Under the pieces are notes generated by a model. That model was not told the DNA's origin, searched no databases, and saw only the letters and a list, made by a program, of their open reading frames with translations. From NCBI GenBank assembly GCA_029265085.1, contig JAJUJY010000185.1, positions 1-7,704 on the forward strand: DNA of 7,704 nt, read 5' to 3'. Position numbers and translations under genes: made by a program. This document shows positions 6,272 to 7,704 of the stretch, piece after piece; within the stretch, counting starts at the first letter, position 1, and each line of letters begins with the position of its first letter. The stretch comes from Chloroflexota bacterium (GTDB taxonomy: Bacteria > Chloroflexota > Anaerolineae > Anaerolineales > Anaerolineaceae).

Positions 6272-7704
6272 TATGAAATCTCAAAGATTTGGTATCCATC
6301 GATATTACCTTCAAAGATGACATACCCATCCTGGTAATTAAATGGCAAATCTTGGTTTTGGGGCACATAACGAACAATCTTTGGTTTTTGATCCGTACGG
6401 ACCCGGAATTGTTTTTGAAAAAGTGGAAATCTTTCTTCAACAATTTCCATTTCACGGCATTTCTTTTGGACTATATAGCTGACTACATGCAAGATCAACG
6501 AATTGTCTTTTTTCCACAGCATACATTCCGCGGTAACCGGGAGATCAGTAACAACCAATGGTTTCGGCAATAACTGACGGATAGCATATTCAAGCAAGGA
6601 GCGAAACACCCGATTGCCAGTTTTCGTATAATCGGTAAACAGCGGCTGGGCGATATAGATTACATTTCCCAAACGAGTGATCGCTGGTAAATCGGTCACA
6701 CGTGCAGGTGGTGTGTGCAAATGAGAGCAAAAGCGGTCCGGGGTTCGATTGAACCAAGGTTTAGTAATGTAGCATAGAATTTCTGTATTTTTACCCGCCT
6801 TAACATCGCTGCCGCGCTCGTACATGACATAATCCAGCGGGGCGATCGTTTCCAGCTTGCCTTCTTCAATATGGAAATATCTTGGAGAAAATTCCGCCTC
6901 CTGGACGTATTCAATTCCAAAATCATGTAGTGCAAATTCGTTTCGATCCATCTTTAAACCGGATTGGTGAGTAAGGATCAATGCACCACCATCATCCAGG
7001 TAGTTTTGCAGGCGAGTCGACAACTCCTCGGTCAACCTCACCCGGTCTGGGAGAATCAGCACGTCATAAACGCCAAGTTCATCGGTAAAATCGATAAAAT
7101 CAAATTGCTGGTGCATTTCTGTCAGCATACGGTACGCACCCTCTACAGCCAAACCCGGGCCACCCGGCTCACGGTTGTCCAGAAATACACCAATCTGGGC
7201 AGCTTTTTGCATACCTCGGCACCATGGCTCCCGGGCAGCAATGGCAGAAAATATTTCCCCAATTTGGCGGTAAACCGATGGTTCTAGCCGTCCTTCCGGC
7301 AGCAGTTGATCGCCGAGGCAAACCCCGCAGCCATAAGCTAAAGCACGATATGACTCATATTCCATAGCTTCTTTGTTCTTAAGTGAACCAAAGTCACCCC
7401 ATAAACGGTGAAATTTTCCACTCATCATGGTTAGTGGTTTAGTTTGGCTGCGCTTGTTAAGGTACTGCGCATGAATGGGGAAGTGAACATAATCCCAAAG
7501 CATGGATGGCAGGGATTCAATGTCCATCATAGTCACCGCCTCAACTTTCCGAGCGGCAGAGAGTTGTGGATTTATCTGTTGGTCAATTTTCTGTCCAAAA
7601 CCATTGATATATAAATCAATCCCTGGCGAGAGTTCATTTAAGAAAGTAGCAATCTCATTAAAGAAACGGATCTCCACCATTCGGCCGTGAACAGCAATAT
7701 CCAC
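6268..7704 (-). CDS. Hypothetical glycosyl hydrolase 6-type protein with beta-galactosidase trimerisation-like domain, 5' end cut by window edge
   Basis: The last 478 residues of a large protein; the N-terminal part of the TIM barrel is outside the window. Residues 57-82 carry VTMMDIESLPSMLWDYVHFP; then MMSGKFHRLWGDFG (93-106) and GVCLGDQLLPEGRLEPSVY (127-145). These strings are characteristic, to my recollection, of the GHL6 group of glycoside-hydrolase-like proteins related to GH42 beta-galactosidases and to GH151 alpha-L-fucosidases. Glu63 in IESLP could be a catalytic carboxylate by analogy with GH42, which is inference. Residues about 165-385 form a Rossmann-like domain (AAQIGVFLDN, YDVLILPDRVRLT, YLDDGGALILTH) matching the trimerisation domain of GH42 enzymes. 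The rest is a beta-rich tail. A GTG falls exactly on the window edge but is almost certainly internal, because the family is considerably longer. It is the first gene visible in the cluster and likely a cytoplasmic glycosidase; sugar specificity is unknown. Confidence 0.85.
   Translation of the reverse strand: MDIAVHGRMVEIRFFNEIATFLNELSPGIDLYINGFGQKIDQQINPQLSAARKVEAVTMMDIESLPSMLWDYVHFPIHAQYLNKRSQTKPLTMMSGKFHRLWGDFGSLKNKEAMEYESYRALAYGCGVCLGDQLLPEGRLEPSVYRQIGEIFSAIAAREPWCRGMQKAAQIGVFLDNREPGGPGLAVEGAYRMLTEMHQQFDFIDFTDELGVYDVLILPDRVRLTEELSTRLQNYLDDGGALILTHQSGLKMDRNEFALHDFGIEYVQEAEFSPRYFHIEEGKLETIAPLDYVMYERGSDVKAGKNTEILCYITKPWFNRTPDRFCSHLHTPPARVTDLPAITRLGNVIYIAQPLFTDYTKTGNRVFRSLLEYAIRQLLPKPLVVTDLPVTAECMLWKKDNSLILHVVSYIVQKKCREMEIVEERFPLFQKQFRVRTDQKPKIVRYVPQNQDLPFNYQDGYVIFEGNIDGYQIFEISY

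Larger units (their letters stand above)
1..7704 (-). other. Six-gene putative operon, both ends outside the window
   Basis: All six genes share the strand. Junctions, from right to left, are an 8-base gap, a 4-base ATGA overlap, a 17-base gap, a 3-base gap and a 4-base ATGA overlap. No gap can hold a conventional promoter or an intrinsic terminator, and I saw no hairpin followed by a T tract at any junction. The arrangement suggests one transcript with translational coupling. A promoter buried inside a coding region cannot be excluded. Confidence 0.85.

Noticed and set aside
7702..7704. GTG at the window edge as the true start of the glycosidase-like gene
   Set aside because: The visible protein begins in the middle of the barrel fold and the family is much longer, so the codon is internal and the gene is partial.

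Overview
The window is a single, fully packed minus-strand gene cluster. Six consecutive genes read right to left, with at most 17 bases between neighbours and 4-base ATGA start/stop overlaps at two junctions. There is no internal gap large enough for a free-standing promoter or terminator, so this looks like the middle of one transcription unit whose promoter lies beyond position 7704 and whose end lies before position 1. No plus-strand gene, RNA gene, mobile element, CRISPR array or repeat array was found. Base composition is moderate by eye, the genetic code is standard, and most starts have a usable Shine-Dalgarno site. These traits fit a bacterium. The gene mix (hypothetical glycosyl hydrolase 6 type enzyme, LacI regulator, class C beta-lactamase-like hydrolases, D-aminoacylase) is one I associate loosely with environmental Chloroflexota (Anaerolineae) or Firmicutes, but the sequence does not settle the taxon.

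Layout in transcription order: (1) 7704-6268, C-terminal part of a glycoside-hydrolase-like protein with a beta-galactosidase trimerisation-type domain, 5' end outside the window; (2) 6259-5087, an alpha/beta hydrolase resembling platelet-activating-factor acetylhydrolase; (3) 5090-4035, a LacI-family regulator; (4) 4017-2632 and (5) 2628-1207, two divergent class C beta-lactamase/D-aminopeptidase-type serine hydrolases in tandem, each with a C-terminal beta-rich domain; (6) 1210-1, an N-acyl-D-amino-acid deacylase-type amidohydrolase open to the window edge, its last part (with the expected catalytic Asp) outside.

None of the five proteins whose N-terminus is visible has an evident export signal, so the products probably act in the cytoplasm on something imported. 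Taken together the cluster has one glycosidase-like enzyme, one esterase-like enzyme, two S12-type serine hydrolases, one D-amino-acid amide hydrolase and a sugar-type regulator. This reads as a catabolic cassette for a compound that combines sugar with ester or amide linkages, possibly including D-amino acids. Peptidoglycan fragments or a decorated glycoconjugate are candidates. That substrate assignment is inference; the individual family calls are well supported by catalytic motifs.
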